NCBI GenBank assembly: GCA_965243755.1
Contig: CBDEVW010000002.1
Coordinates: forward strand, 620,001 to 684,000
Length of the DNA: 64,000 bases
Direction of reading: 5' to 3'
DNA from: JANSWY01 sp965243755
Lineage (GTDB): Bacteria > Bacteroidota > Bacteroidia > Cytophagales > Cyclobacteriaceae
The translations under genes were made by a program, and so were the position numbers. Below the pieces are notes generated by a model. That model saw nothing but the letters and a program-made list of their open reading frames with translations. It searched no databases and was not told the DNA's origin. Below are positions 43,708 to 52,068 of the stretch, piece after piece. Numbering within the stretch: position 1 is the stretch's first letter; each line of letters begins with the position of its first letter.

Positions 43708-45759
43708 TTAAAATTTTAATATTACTACTGTGTAATCATCATTAAGATCTGTCGATCCCATGAAATGATACAAGTCTTTGATTATTCCTTCCTTAATTTG
43801 AGTTGGTGCCTGATGAGAGCTTTTTTCAAGTGACCTTTTCAGACGATCATATCCAAACTGCTCTCCGTTTGAGTTGGTCGCTTCGGTAATTCCGTCGGTG
43901 TACAATACCAGTACATCACCTTCAGAATAGTTGAGTTCATTCACTTGAACGTATTTATGAAAGTCAGAGTTTCTAAGGATACCCAATCCCAATCCTTTAT
44001 TCTGAAAATATTCGGTCTTTCCCTCTTTACTACAGTAGAAAAGCGAAGGGCAATGCCCAGCTCTTGAGTACTGGATCTGTTTTTTTTCAGTGTTAATTAA
44101 AAAGAATGATGTTGTAATGAATGATGTCTTTTCAAGGCACCTGCTCAATGCACTATTGGCATGGATTAGAAATTGTTTTGGGTCCAGGTCCAATTCGCTA
44201 AGGCTATGAAAAATACCTTTCATTTGCGACATATGAAAAGCTGCGGAAGTACCTTTTCCACTGACATCCCCGATGATCAACGCATACCTTTCATTACTCA
44301 ATTCCAATATATCGTAGTAGTCACCGCCAACTTCATCAGCAGCCACCGAGTATGCACAAATGTCAAACTTGCCATTGTGCGCGAGATCTCTGGGGAGAAG
44401 TGCCTGTTGAACTCTTTTAGCGATCTTTAGCTCTTCTTTATATCGCTCGTTTTCAATGGCCTCATTGATCAGTCTGAAGTTCTCTACGGAAATACTTGCC
44501 TGATTGACAAAGGTGCTGATGATACTGATCATTTCTTTATTAAAACCATCAGTAACTTCTTTGAGGAGAACCAAACTGCCTACCTGATTGCTCTTCACCA
44601 TAATTGGCAGAACCATGATAGACTTGTATGTTGGATGCCTAAGTGTGGCAGTGATTTTCTGAGCGCTTCCTGGCGATTGGTCATACTCCGCACTTAAAAT
44701 TTTTTTGATTGTGGTGTTTTTTACAGATACCTTGATGTCGTTGACTTCATGTTCTTCAAGATTTCTGCAGATAAATTTGGAATGGCCATCTTCGCCTTCT
44801 ATCTCCAACCAGGCACCATCTGCGAATACAGCACTCATTGTGCTATCTAATAATATTTCATAAACCTGCTCCTCAGTCTGACCAGCTGGAATGGACTGGC
44901 TGAGTCGTTGGAAATCCATGGCCTCCCTCAACTTTCTTTCAAATACGGATGAGGTGGGAAGGTTAAAGATTATAACTAATATCGATATGACTGCATAAAC
45001 GAAAATGAAGGTAAATATGGCAATGATAAAAACCTCATTTAGCAGGTCCAACACCAGTGTGTAACTGCTTGAGAATGTGGTGAGGTTTGTGAAAAAATGC
45101 CACAGGTATATCCCAACCAGTACAATAAATAGTATACTTTTCCACTTTTGCTTGAAATTGAGGTACGCTACCCATTTCAGATTAAAGGACAATACTAATC
45201 CCTGCAATATCAGGAATACAAGCACCGCATTATAGACAGGATCGAGTTGTTCGTATCCAATGATGTCAAATAACAGTCCACCCAACAAAGAATATTCGAA
45301 AAGACTCCAGAATTGCATCAATAACTTGGACTTCTGATAAAGAATCAGCTTTTTCCAAATGATGAAAGTGGAGACCAGAAAGGCTGTTATTAATCCAATG
45401 TTGATGTGGTAAAAGAGGTTAATTACCAGGAGGTTATTACCTATTGCACTATTTCCAAAAACCATGAAAAAGGAGCGGATTGCCAAAGAAACAATTGTGG
45501 TAATCAATCCTGTGACAAACACCCTCCATAACAGGTCTAAAAAATTAAAATTTTCTGCTTTTGTTATCCTGTATCGATAGAAGAAGAACAGAGACAAAAT
45601 GAAAATTGTCTGTAGAATCCTGGGTACATAATTAGTTAACCCAATAGGAAGATTATTCTTTTGATAGAACAGAATATAGAGGTCCAGATAAGTAAATGCC
45701 AGCCAGGAAATCATTCCCAGAAATAAACTGATGCGCATTTTTAACTTATCCGTCAACAT
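43708..45759 (-). CDS. Membrane SpoIIE-type phosphatase with GAF domain
   Basis: A 683-residue protein: about eight N-terminal helices (1-265), a GAF-type sensor domain (about 285-440) and a C-terminal PP2C/SpoIIE phosphatase (about 460-683). Phosphatase motifs are VAADEVGGDYYDIL, IGDVSGKGTSAAFHMSQ and VLYTDGITEATN with the metal-binding aspartates. It should activate the STAS protein by removing its phosphate in response to a membrane or cytoplasmic signal. It is the first gene of a tight run that continues through the parvulin genes to moxR. Confidence 0.9.
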   Translation of the reverse strand: MLTDKLKMRISLFLGMISWLAFTYLDLYILFYQKNNLPIGLTNYVPRILQTIFILSLFFFYRYRITKAENFNFLDLLWRVFVTGLITTIVSLAIRSFFMVFGNSAIGNNLLVINLFYHINIGLITAFLVSTFIIWKKLILYQKSKLLMQFWSLFEYSLLGGLLFDIIGYEQLDPVYNAVLVFLILQGLVLSFNLKWVAYLNFKQKWKSILFIVLVGIYLWHFFTNLTTFSSSYTLVLDLLNEVFIIAIFTFIFVYAVISILVIIFNLPTSSVFERKLREAMDFQRLSQSIPAGQTEEQVYEILLDSTMSAVFADGAWLEIEGEDGHSKFICRNLEEHEVNDIKVSVKNTTIKKILSAEYDQSPGSAQKITATLRHPTYKSIMVLPIMVKSNQVGSLVLLKEVTDGFNKEMISIISTFVNQASISVENFRLINEAIENERYKEELKIAKRVQQALLPRDLAHNGKFDICAYSVAADEVGGDYYDILELSNERYALIIGDVSGKGTSAAFHMSQMKGIFHSLSELDLDPKQFLIHANSALSRCLEKTSFITTSFFLINTEKKQIQYSRAGHCPSLFYCSKEGKTEYFQNKGLGLGILRNSDFHKYVQVNELNYSEGDVLVLYTDGITEATNSNGEQFGYDRLKRSLEKSSHQAPTQIKEGIIKDLYHFMGSTDLNDDYTVVILKF

Positions 45760-45793
45760 AAATCGCCGGTAATTTAATGAAAGATATTTGATC

Positions 45794-45806
45794 TGCTTTT
45801 AAAGCA
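45794..45806. other. Palindrome upstream of the phosphatase operon
   Basis: TGCTTT-t-AAAGCA is a perfect palindrome (six-base arms, one central base) 35 bases before the start of the phosphatase gene. It is a possible operator; no regulator is known. Confidence 0.3.
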
Positions 45807-45812
45807 GCCTCT

Positions 45813-45855
45813 AAAAAAATTGCCGGATAAAAGCTGAAAACAGGTTCTATCCGGC
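45813..45855 (-). terminator. Rho-independent terminator of guaB
   Basis: Read on the minus strand, GCCGGATA (45855-45848) pairs with TATCCGGC (45829-45822) and is followed by AATTTTTTT. It sits 26 bases past the guaB stop and separates guaB from the phosphatase operon. Confidence 0.75.
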
Positions 45856-45880
45856 CAAATAAAATTAAAAAATTTAAGAA

Positions 45881-47353
45881 TTACTTTCTGCTGTAATTTG
45901 GGGCTTCTCTTGTAATGTGTATATCATGAGGGTGACTTTCAACAAACCCGGCACTGGTGATTTTCGTGAATTTTGCATTTTGCAACTGCTCAATACTTCC
46001 AGCACCGCAATAACCCATTCCGGCCTTTAATCCACCAACCATCTGATACAATACTTCCGAAACCAGTCCTTTGTATGGTACCCGGCCTACAATACCTTCC
46101 GGAACCAGCTTTTTGATGTCATCTTCCGCATCCTGAAAATATCGGTCTTTTGATCCCTCCTCCATGGCTTCAACAGATCCCATACCACGATAACTCTTGA
46201 ACTTTCGACCTTCATAAAGGATCACTTCTCCCGGCGCTTCTTCTGTACCTGCCAACAGGGAACCTATCATGACTGTACTGGCTCCAGCGGCGATCGCTTT
46301 GACCATATCCCCCGAAAACCGGATCCCACCGTCAGCAATAATCGGGACACCTGCTTTCAATCCTACCTTTGCACTTTCATAAACAGCGGATAGCTGCGGG
46401 ACTCCCACACCAGCAACTACCCTTGTAGTACATATACTGCCAGGGCCTACACCAACTTTTATTGCATCAGCACCGGCAGCTACAAGTGCTTCAGCAGCTT
46501 CAGCGGTAGCAATATTCCCAACTATTACATCTAAATCCGGATAGTGAGTTTTGACTTTTTTAGCCATATCGATCACTCCCCTGGAATGGCCATGAGCTGT
46601 ATCAATGCTAACCAGGTCTACCCCGGCAGCCAAAAGTGCTTCAATCCTGTCAAGAATATCCTCTGTGACACCTACTGCAGCTCCTACTCTCAATCGTCCA
46701 TACTCATCTTTACAGGCGTTTGGCCGGTCTTTGTTTTTTAGAATGTCCCTATAGGTGATGAGACCTGTAAGTTTGCCTGATCCATCTACGATCGGCAATT
46801 TTTCTATTTTGTATTGCTGAAGGATTTCCTGAGCCTCGTCCAGACTGATTTCTCCATCTGCCTTGATCAAATTGTCTTTGGTCATAATGTCCTTAACAGG
46901 ACTGGCCATATTTTTCTGGAACCTTAAATCCCTGTTGGTTATGATCCCAATTAGTTTGTTGTCTTTGTCAACTACTGGAATCCCTCCAATTTTATGCTCC
47001 CGCATGATTTTTTCAGCATCTCCAGCTGTTGAATTGATATCAAGCGTTACAGGATCCAGAATCATCCCACTTTGGGAGCGCTTTACCTTTCGTACCTCGG
47101 CTGCCTGCCGCTCTATGGGCATATTTTTATGGATTATGCCCAATCCGCCTTCCAACGCCATAGAAATCGCAAGTCCGGCTTCAGTAACAGTGTCCATTGC
47201 TGCTGATACAAGAGGTATGTTTAGTTTGATGTTTCTGGTTAACCAGGAAGATGTGTCTGTGTCTCTTGGGAGTACTTCGGAGTATCCGGGAAGCAGCAAT
47301 ACGTCATCATAAGTAAGTGCTTCGAAGAGGAATTTTGAATTGTCAAGGCTCAT
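45881..47353 (-). CDS. guaB: IMP dehydrogenase
   Basis: A 490-residue enzyme that makes XMP from IMP, the first committed step to GMP. The TIM barrel carries the catalytic Cys308 in GPGSICTTRVVAGVG. Two CBS domains (about 97-205) are inserted, and the flap region begins YRGMGSVEAM. The ATG at 47353 is chosen because it gives the standard length and start MSLDNSKFLFEALTYDD; the frame is open 26 codons further upstream. The gene has its own promoter, a leader inverted repeat and a terminator. Confidence 0.97.
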   Translation of the reverse strand: MSLDNSKFLFEALTYDDVLLLPGYSEVLPRDTDTSSWLTRNIKLNIPLVSAAMDTVTEAGLAISMALEGGLGIIHKNMPIERQAAEVRKVKRSQSGMILDPVTLDINSTAGDAEKIMREHKIGGIPVVDKDNKLIGIITNRDLRFQKNMASPVKDIMTKDNLIKADGEISLDEAQEILQQYKIEKLPIVDGSGKLTGLITYRDILKNKDRPNACKDEYGRLRVGAAVGVTEDILDRIEALLAAGVDLVSIDTAHGHSRGVIDMAKKVKTHYPDLDVIVGNIATAEAAEALVAAGADAIKVGVGPGSICTTRVVAGVGVPQLSAVYESAKVGLKAGVPIIADGGIRFSGDMVKAIAAGASTVMIGSLLAGTEEAPGEVILYEGRKFKSYRGMGSVEAMEEGSKDRYFQDAEDDIKKLVPEGIVGRVPYKGLVSEVLYQMVGGLKAGMGYCGAGSIEQLQNAKFTKITSAGFVESHPHDIHITREAPNYSRK

Positions 47354-47355
47354 GT

Positions 47356-47384
47356 GCAAATAATATTTACTTGTTATTATTTGC
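47356..47384. repeat. Inverted repeat in the guaB leader
   Basis: GCAAATAATA (47356-47365) and TATTATTTGC (47375-47384) are perfect ten-base inverted arms with a nine-base spacer. They lie between the guaB -7 element and its start codon. The element may be an operator or an mRNA hairpin at the ribosome entry site. Confidence 0.6.
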
Positions 47385-47388
47385 CGGG

Positions 47389-47396
47389 CAAAATTA
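47389..47396 (-). promoter_or_regulatory. -7 element of guaB
   Basis: TAATTTTG on the minus strand matches the Bacteroidota -7 consensus, 35 bases before the guaB ATG. The -33 element is not clear. Confidence 0.5.
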
Positions 47397-47446
47397 GATA
47401 CATTGCGACACATTATAAAAGTAATTGCCATAATTAATTTTCATCA

Positions 47447-48073
47447 ATGGATTATGTCATTTCGGGAATAGTAGACGGAGTTGCTCAGACGGGTCTGTTA
47501 GAATGGGTCGCGGTAATCTTCGGTATTCTTAGCGTCCTTTTCAGTATGCGTCAAAATATACTGGTTTATCCTACAGGAATAGTCAGTGTGGTGATTTATG
47601 TATACCTGGCTCATCAGTATAAACTTTATGCTGATATGGGTGTGAATTCATATTATTTTATCATGAGTCTCTATGGATGGTATCATTGGAAGGATACAGC
47701 AGGGAAGTCAGATCAGATTCCAATTACTGTAAATACTACGAGGGAACATTTCATCACATTATCGATTCTTATTGGATCGTACTTTATTCTCTCACAAACA
47801 CTTTTAAATTTTACCGATAGCGATGTGCCTTATTGGGATGCAGGAACAACTTGTTTTGCCATAACTGGTATGTGGCTGATGGCCAGAAAGAAACTCGAAA
47901 ACTGGATTGCCTGGATCGTTACTGACCTGATATCAATTCCACTTTACTTTTACAAGGGGCTCATTCTAACTAGTTTTCAATTTTTAGTATTTACAATTCT
48001 TGCAACAATAGGTTATTTTACCTGGAAGAACGCATATGAATCTAATCAGAAAAATAGCAGTAGTTGGGCCTGA
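47447..48073 (+). CDS. PnuC/PnuT-family vitamin transporter
   Basis: A 208-residue membrane protein of the Pnu family with about seven helices. The segment MSLYGWYHWKD carries the WxxW substrate-site motif. PnuC imports nicotinamide riboside; its Bacteroidota paralogue PnuT imports thiamine. Sequence alone does not separate them for me. The NadR-like kinase gene overlapping it by 38 bases suggests nicotinamide riboside. The TPP riboswitch and TonB receptor just downstream suggest thiamine. Transcribed divergently from guaB. Confidence 0.88.
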   Translation: MDYVISGIVDGVAQTGLLEWVAVIFGILSVLFSMRQNILVYPTGIVSVVIYVYLAHQYKLYADMGVNSYYFIMSLYGWYHWKDTAGKSDQIPITVNTTREHFITLSILIGSYFILSQTLLNFTDSDVPYWDAGTTCFAITGMWLMARKKLENWIAWIVTDLISIPLYFYKGLILTSFQFLVFTILATIGYFTWKNAYESNQKNSSSWA

Positions 48074-48560
48074 GTCTTCTGGTAAAACCACACTTACCAG
48101 AAATATTGCTAATCGGCTTGAAGAACCCTGGGTGCCTGAATTTGCGAGGAAATTCCTCACTGACCTGGACAGACCATATGATGAAACTGATTTAGTGGAG
48201 ATTGCAAGAGGTCAGGTTGCTTCGGAGGAGGAGGCAAAAAACAGATCTGCTAAATGTATTGTATGCGATACCGACCATGTAGTCATTCGAATATGGAGCA
48301 TAATTAAGTATGGAGTAATCGCTTCGGATTTGCAGGAAATACTTGATGCTCAGCAACCCGCCGATCTGTATATTCTTACGGACCCCAATATCCCTTGGGA
48401 ATATGATCCCCTAAGAGAAAACCCATTCGATCGTGATTTTCTGTTTGAACAATATTTCAGGTATCTGAAAGAACGAAGATACAGGTTCAGGATAGTATCA
48501 GGATCACAGGAAGAACGACTATCACAAGCATTGGAAGAAGTGAAGACTTTGGGTTGGTGA
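48036..48560 (+). CDS. NadR-like nucleoside kinase (P-loop ATPase)
   Basis: A 174-residue P-loop protein that resembles the C-terminal ribosylnicotinamide kinase domain of NadR, without the NMN adenylyltransferase or regulatory domains. Walker A is GPESSGKTT, followed by WVPEFARKFL, which is typical of this group. It would trap an imported nucleoside by phosphorylation. Its reading frame overlaps the transporter gene by 38 bases, indicating tight coupling of uptake and phosphorylation. Confidence 0.82.
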   Translation: MNLIRKIAVVGPESSGKTTLTRNIANRLEEPWVPEFARKFLTDLDRPYDETDLVEIARGQVASEEEAKNRSAKCIVCDTDHVVIRIWSIIKYGVIASDLQEILDAQQPADLYILTDPNIPWEYDPLRENPFDRDFLFEQYFRYLKERRYRFRIVSGSQEERLSQALEEVKTLGW

Positions 48561-48578
48561 TAATTGTAAATTCTTCAG

Positions 48579-48586
48579 TAGATTTG
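48579..48586 (+). promoter_or_regulatory. -7 element before the TPP riboswitch
   Basis: TAGATTTG matches the -7 consensus immediately upstream of the riboswitch aptamer, so transcription would start at its first bases. A TTG at 48554-48556 is 22 bases away and may be the -33 element. Confidence 0.5.
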
Positions 48587-48588
48587 TG

Positions 48589-48690
48589 CAAGGGGTGCCC
48601 AGTCTCGGGTTTATACCGGGATGAAAATACGGGCTGAGATTAAACCCATAGAACCTGTCCGGGTAATGCCGGGAAGGGAAGGTGCAGTAA
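48589..48690 (+). ncRNA. TPP riboswitch (THI element)
   Basis: Conserved blocks appear in the right order: AGGGGTGCC at the 5' end, GGCTGAGAT, ACCC-atagAACCTG, CCGGGTAATGCCGGGAAGGGA. These are the thiamine pyrophosphate aptamer core, including the CTGAGA loop and the pyrophosphate-sensor helix. It lies between the kinase gene and the TonB receptor at 48739. No terminator hairpin with a T tract is present before the gene, so translational control is likely, as is usual in this phylum. Confidence 0.93.
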
Positions 48691-48738
48691 ACAAGAAAGC
48701 GGTGAACTTACCCCGGTAATCCGTATTGTTTTACCCAA

Positions 48739-51201
48739 ATGAAAATTTCAATGCATAAGTTTTTGATAACAGTTGTCCTGTTTGCTATATCATCATTAAC
48801 ATTAGGTCAGGATTTCAGGTATGAGGGATCAGTTGTGGATGCGCAAACCGGAGAGGCCTTGTTTGGAGCAACGGTCCATGTTAAAGGCACAACCATTGGC
48901 ACCCGAACACTCGAAGATGGTACCTTTAAGTTATCCTGGAATGAAGGAAAGGCAACTTTGGTGGTGAGCTATGTAGGATTTGCGGAGATGGAAGTGGATG
49001 CAATAGCCGGAAAAGCTATCCGTATCGGACTTCAGTCTGACTATAGGTTAGAGGAAGTAATCATTAAAGGGACAAGAGCAGGGAAATATACCCCTGTAAC
49101 TTACTCGAATGTTGATCAGGAAAGTATTGAAGACCAAAACTATGGCCAGGACCTTACATACCTTTTGCGTTGGACACCAAGTTTGGTAACTACTTCCGAT
49201 GCAGGTGCAGGAATAGGCTACACCGGTATAAGAGTTCGCGGCAGTGATGCTACCAGGATAAATGTTACCATCAACGGGATCCCGGTTAACGATTCTGAGT
49301 CACATGGAGTCTTTTGGGTCAATATGCCGGACCTGGCTTCTTCTGTAGACAATATTCAGGTACAAAGAGGAGTTGGGACATCAACCAATGGAGCAGCTTC
49401 ATTTGGCGCCACAGTAAATCTGGAGACCAACTTTCCTCCTGCGGAAGCCTTCGCAAAAGTGGATAATTCGTTTGGCTCTTTTAATACCAGAAAGCATACC
49501 GTAATATATAACACCGGTCTGATTGATCAAAAATGGTCTTTTGAAGGTCGGCTATCAAGGATAAATTCTGATGGATATATTGATCGTGCTTCCTCTGATC
49601 TGAAATCTTTCTACCTTTCAGGAGGCTACTATGGAGACAATACAGTCATCAAGGCATTGGCTTTTGGTGGTAAAGAAATAACCTATCAGGCTTGGTACGG
49701 CACACCGCAAGCGAGACTGGAAAACGATGTAGATGGAATGATGGAGGTTGCTGCGAACAACTGGTTTTCACCTGAGCAAACAGCAAACCTATTAAACAGT
49801 GGCCGAACCTATAATTTCTACCAGTATGATAATGAAGTAGATAATTACCAGCAGGATCATTACCAGCTTCACTTAAGTCAGAAACTCACCAGTCAATTGA
49901 CTGGGAATGTTTCATTTCACTGGACTGTTGGGAAAGGCTATTTTGAACAATACAGGAATGAGGATGACCTGTCATCTTATGGGATTTCTCCTGTCACAAT
50001 TGGTGACACCACCATTACCAACTCTGATTTGATCCGTAGAAGATGGCTTGATAATGATTTTTATGGCCTTACCTATACGTTTGACTATGCTATTGATGAT
50101 AATTCTAACATCCTGCTAGGAGGAGCCTACAACACCTATAAAGGAGATCATTTTGGTAGAGTGATCTGGGCAAGATATGCCGGCGAAAGTGAAATCAGAC
50201 ATCAATATTATTTTAGTGATGCCACGAAAAATGATTTCAACGTTTTCACCAAGATGAATTACGGTTTGGGAGACAAACTTAATCTTTTTGCAGACCTTCA
50301 ACTTAGGACCATAGACTACCAGACGCAGGGAGATGATAATGATGGACAGTTCATTGATGTGGATGAAAATTATGTGTTTTTTAATCCGAAATTTGGCGCC
50401 ACCTATCAATTGAATTCTAACACCCAGGCTTACATGAGCTTTGCAGTTGGAAACCGGGAACCCGTTCGGTCGGATTTCACTGATAACCCAACAGAAACCA
50501 TCCCAGGTCACGAAACTTTGAATAACCTGGAACTGGGTTTCAGAAAACAACAGACAGATTTAAACTATTCCGTCAACTATTTCTATATGGGTTACAAAAA
50601 TCAATTAGTGCTTACCGGAGAGTTGAATGATGTGGGTGCAAACATTAGAACAAATGTTCCTGAAAGCCATAGAATGGGAATTGAGTTACAGGCAGCAGTT
50701 CAAATTACCGATCAACTCTTAGTTAATGCAAACACCACTTTGAGTCAGAATAAAATTGACAGATTTACTGAGGTGTTGTACGATTATGGAGCAGCGTTCG
50801 ACGAATACAATGTAATAGAAAATGACTATAAGAATACGGACATTTCATTTTCACCATCGGTCGTTTCCGGTGCACAGTTGATCTATTCTCCTATAAATAA
50901 TTTAAACATTGCATGGTTATCCAAATATGTAGGCAAGCAATACCTGGACAATACATCCAATGAGGAAAGAACGATTGATGCTTATTTTGTTAATGACATT
51001 CGCATCGACTATACTTTGAAAGCCGGAGTTTTCAAGGAGATAAGATTTGGGTTGCTGGTAAATAATGTATTGGATCAGGAGTATGTCTCAAATGGCTATA
51101 CTTTTGGATACTCTGGTGGACCTGATTTTACTGTTAGAGAGAATTACTACTACCCTCAGGCATTAAGAAATTTCCTTGCTTCAGTATCACTAAAGTTTTA
51201 A
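48739..51201 (+). CDS. TonB-dependent outer-membrane receptor, riboswitch-controlled (thiamine uptake)
   Basis: An 820-residue receptor. A signal peptide (to about 24) is followed by a carboxypeptidase-like beta-sandwich (about 26-110, YEGSVVDAQTGEALFGATV), a plug domain (about 120-230, RVRGSDATRINVTINGIPV) and a 22-stranded barrel ending in a C-terminal aromatic Phe. Because a TPP riboswitch precedes it, it most likely takes up thiamine or a precursor. It corresponds to the riboswitch-linked receptors (OMR1) described in Bacteroidota. The next gene is TPK-like. Confidence 0.92.
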   Translation: MKISMHKFLITVVLFAISSLTLGQDFRYEGSVVDAQTGEALFGATVHVKGTTIGTRTLEDGTFKLSWNEGKATLVVSYVGFAEMEVDAIAGKAIRIGLQSDYRLEEVIIKGTRAGKYTPVTYSNVDQESIEDQNYGQDLTYLLRWTPSLVTTSDAGAGIGYTGIRVRGSDATRINVTINGIPVNDSESHGVFWVNMPDLASSVDNIQVQRGVGTSTNGAASFGATVNLETNFPPAEAFAKVDNSFGSFNTRKHTVIYNTGLIDQKWSFEGRLSRINSDGYIDRASSDLKSFYLSGGYYGDNTVIKALAFGGKEITYQAWYGTPQARLENDVDGMMEVAANNWFSPEQTANLLNSGRTYNFYQYDNEVDNYQQDHYQLHLSQKLTSQLTGNVSFHWTVGKGYFEQYRNEDDLSSYGISPVTIGDTTITNSDLIRRRWLDNDFYGLTYTFDYAIDDNSNILLGGAYNTYKGDHFGRVIWARYAGESEIRHQYYFSDATKNDFNVFTKMNYGLGDKLNLFADLQLRTIDYQTQGDDNDGQFIDVDENYVFFNPKFGATYQLNSNTQAYMSFAVGNREPVRSDFTDNPTETIPGHETLNNLELGFRKQQTDLNYSVNYFYMGYKNQLVLTGELNDVGANIRTNVPESHRMGIELQAAVQITDQLLVNANTTLSQNKIDRFTEVLYDYGAAFDEYNVIENDYKNTDISFSPSVVSGAQLIYSPINNLNIAWLSKYVGKQYLDNTSNEERTIDAYFVNDIRIDYTLKAGVFKEIRFGLLVNNVLDQEYVSNGYTFGYSGGPDFTVRENYYYPQALRNFLASVSLKF

Positions 51202-51214
51202 TGATATTTGATCT

Positions 51215-51838
51215 GTGTCTTCACATCATATTATAAGAGAAAAACAGGAGCCTGCGCTTATTTTTCATGACCTTAACCAGTTGAACTATGAATATTTGGG
51301 TCAACTATTGGAATGGTCGCCTACTATATTGGTCTTGGAGGAGTGCCTGAGCGAAGTATTATCCCTTGGAATTAAAATAGACTATGCTTTAGTCCAAAAA
51401 GGCAATCAGAGTGGTTTATCAGCTCATGAGCATCAGGATCACTTGAAATACATCAAAGCTGAAACGGTTAGCTTGACAGAAGCTGTTCGATCATTAGTAG
51501 ATGAGGAATACGAATCTGTTAATATCATTGGTGCCGATATTAAGCTGAGTGATCATGCGGCTATAAGTGAACTGAAGGGCCTAAAAGATCTTTCAATAAT
51601 ACGGGGTAAAGAAAGATGCATTCTCCATCGACACGATGCTTATTCCAAATGGTACAATGAAGGTGAGGCTATTCAAATAGTTTCACTGTACGCAAAGACA
51701 ACATTTTCTACAACTGGGTTTAACGACGATTTGAATAATGACATCATTGATGACCAGCATAAATTAGTCACTCAAAGCAATGGACTAATTACGATAAAGA
51801 CATCAGGGGAGCCCTGTTTTATCATTGAAATGCTATAG
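51215..51838 (+). CDS. Thiamine pyrophosphokinase-like protein, possibly degenerate
   Basis: A 207-residue protein that resembles thiamine pyrophosphokinase in layout: an N-terminal Rossmann-like part with the segment ESVNIIGADIKLSDH (like IIILGALGGRLDH) and a C-terminal thiamine-binding-like part ending VTQSNGLITIKTSGEPCFII. The catalytic GDxDS loop of TPK is not recognisable; the matching stretch reads YALVQKGNQSG. The start is a GTG at 51215, 13 bases after the receptor stop; no usable ATG is nearby. It is probably controlled by the same riboswitch. Confidence 0.65.
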   Translation: MSSHHIIREKQEPALIFHDLNQLNYEYLGQLLEWSPTILVLEECLSEVLSLGIKIDYALVQKGNQSGLSAHEHQDHLKYIKAETVSLTEAVRSLVDEEYESVNIIGADIKLSDHAAISELKGLKDLSIIRGKERCILHRHDAYSKWYNEGEAIQIVSLYAKTTFSTTGFNDDLNNDIIDDQHKLVTQSNGLITIKTSGEPCFIIEML

Positions 51839-51884
51839 GGTTTTTCGGGATCGCGTTTGTTTATTCGATAAATCAGCGGTATTG

Positions 51885-51894
51885 TTCGATCGAA
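51885..51894. other. Ten-base palindrome TTCGATCGAA
   Basis: A perfect palindrome in the 128-base gap between the TPK-like gene and the small frame at 51967. It may be a regulator site or chance. Confidence 0.2.
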
Positions 51895-51966
51895 ACAAGT
51901 GCAAAGGGAACTATTATTGATACAAAATATGTTACCTTTTCACCTTCAAATCCAGCCCAGTTAGCT

Positions 51967-52068
51967 ATGAAGAAACAAATATTCAATGAAATTGAGGAGC
52001 TAGATAAGAAAAAGTATCAGGCCCTATTGAAATATGTAAAAAACCTCACTAAAAGTAAAAAGGGCTAA
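51967..52068 (+). CDS. Possible 33-residue basic peptide
   Basis: A short frame from ATG 51967 to TAA 52068 encodes a lysine-rich, probably helical peptide (begins MKKQIFNEIEELDKKK). TACCTTTT, a near match to the -7 element, lies about 35 bases upstream. Its end overlaps the convergent DUF697-type gene by four bases. No homologue is known to me; it could be a real small protein or a chance frame. Confidence 0.3.
   Translation: MKKQIFNEIEELDKKKYQALLKYVKNLTKSKKG

Noticed and set aside
46863..47312. Long antisense frame (149 codons) within guaB
   Set aside because: It lies wholly inside a well-supported enzyme gene, has no recognisable domain and no promoter of its own.
50116..50550. 144-codon frame antisense to the TonB receptor
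   Set aside because: Shadow frame of a clear receptor gene; composition is not protein-like.
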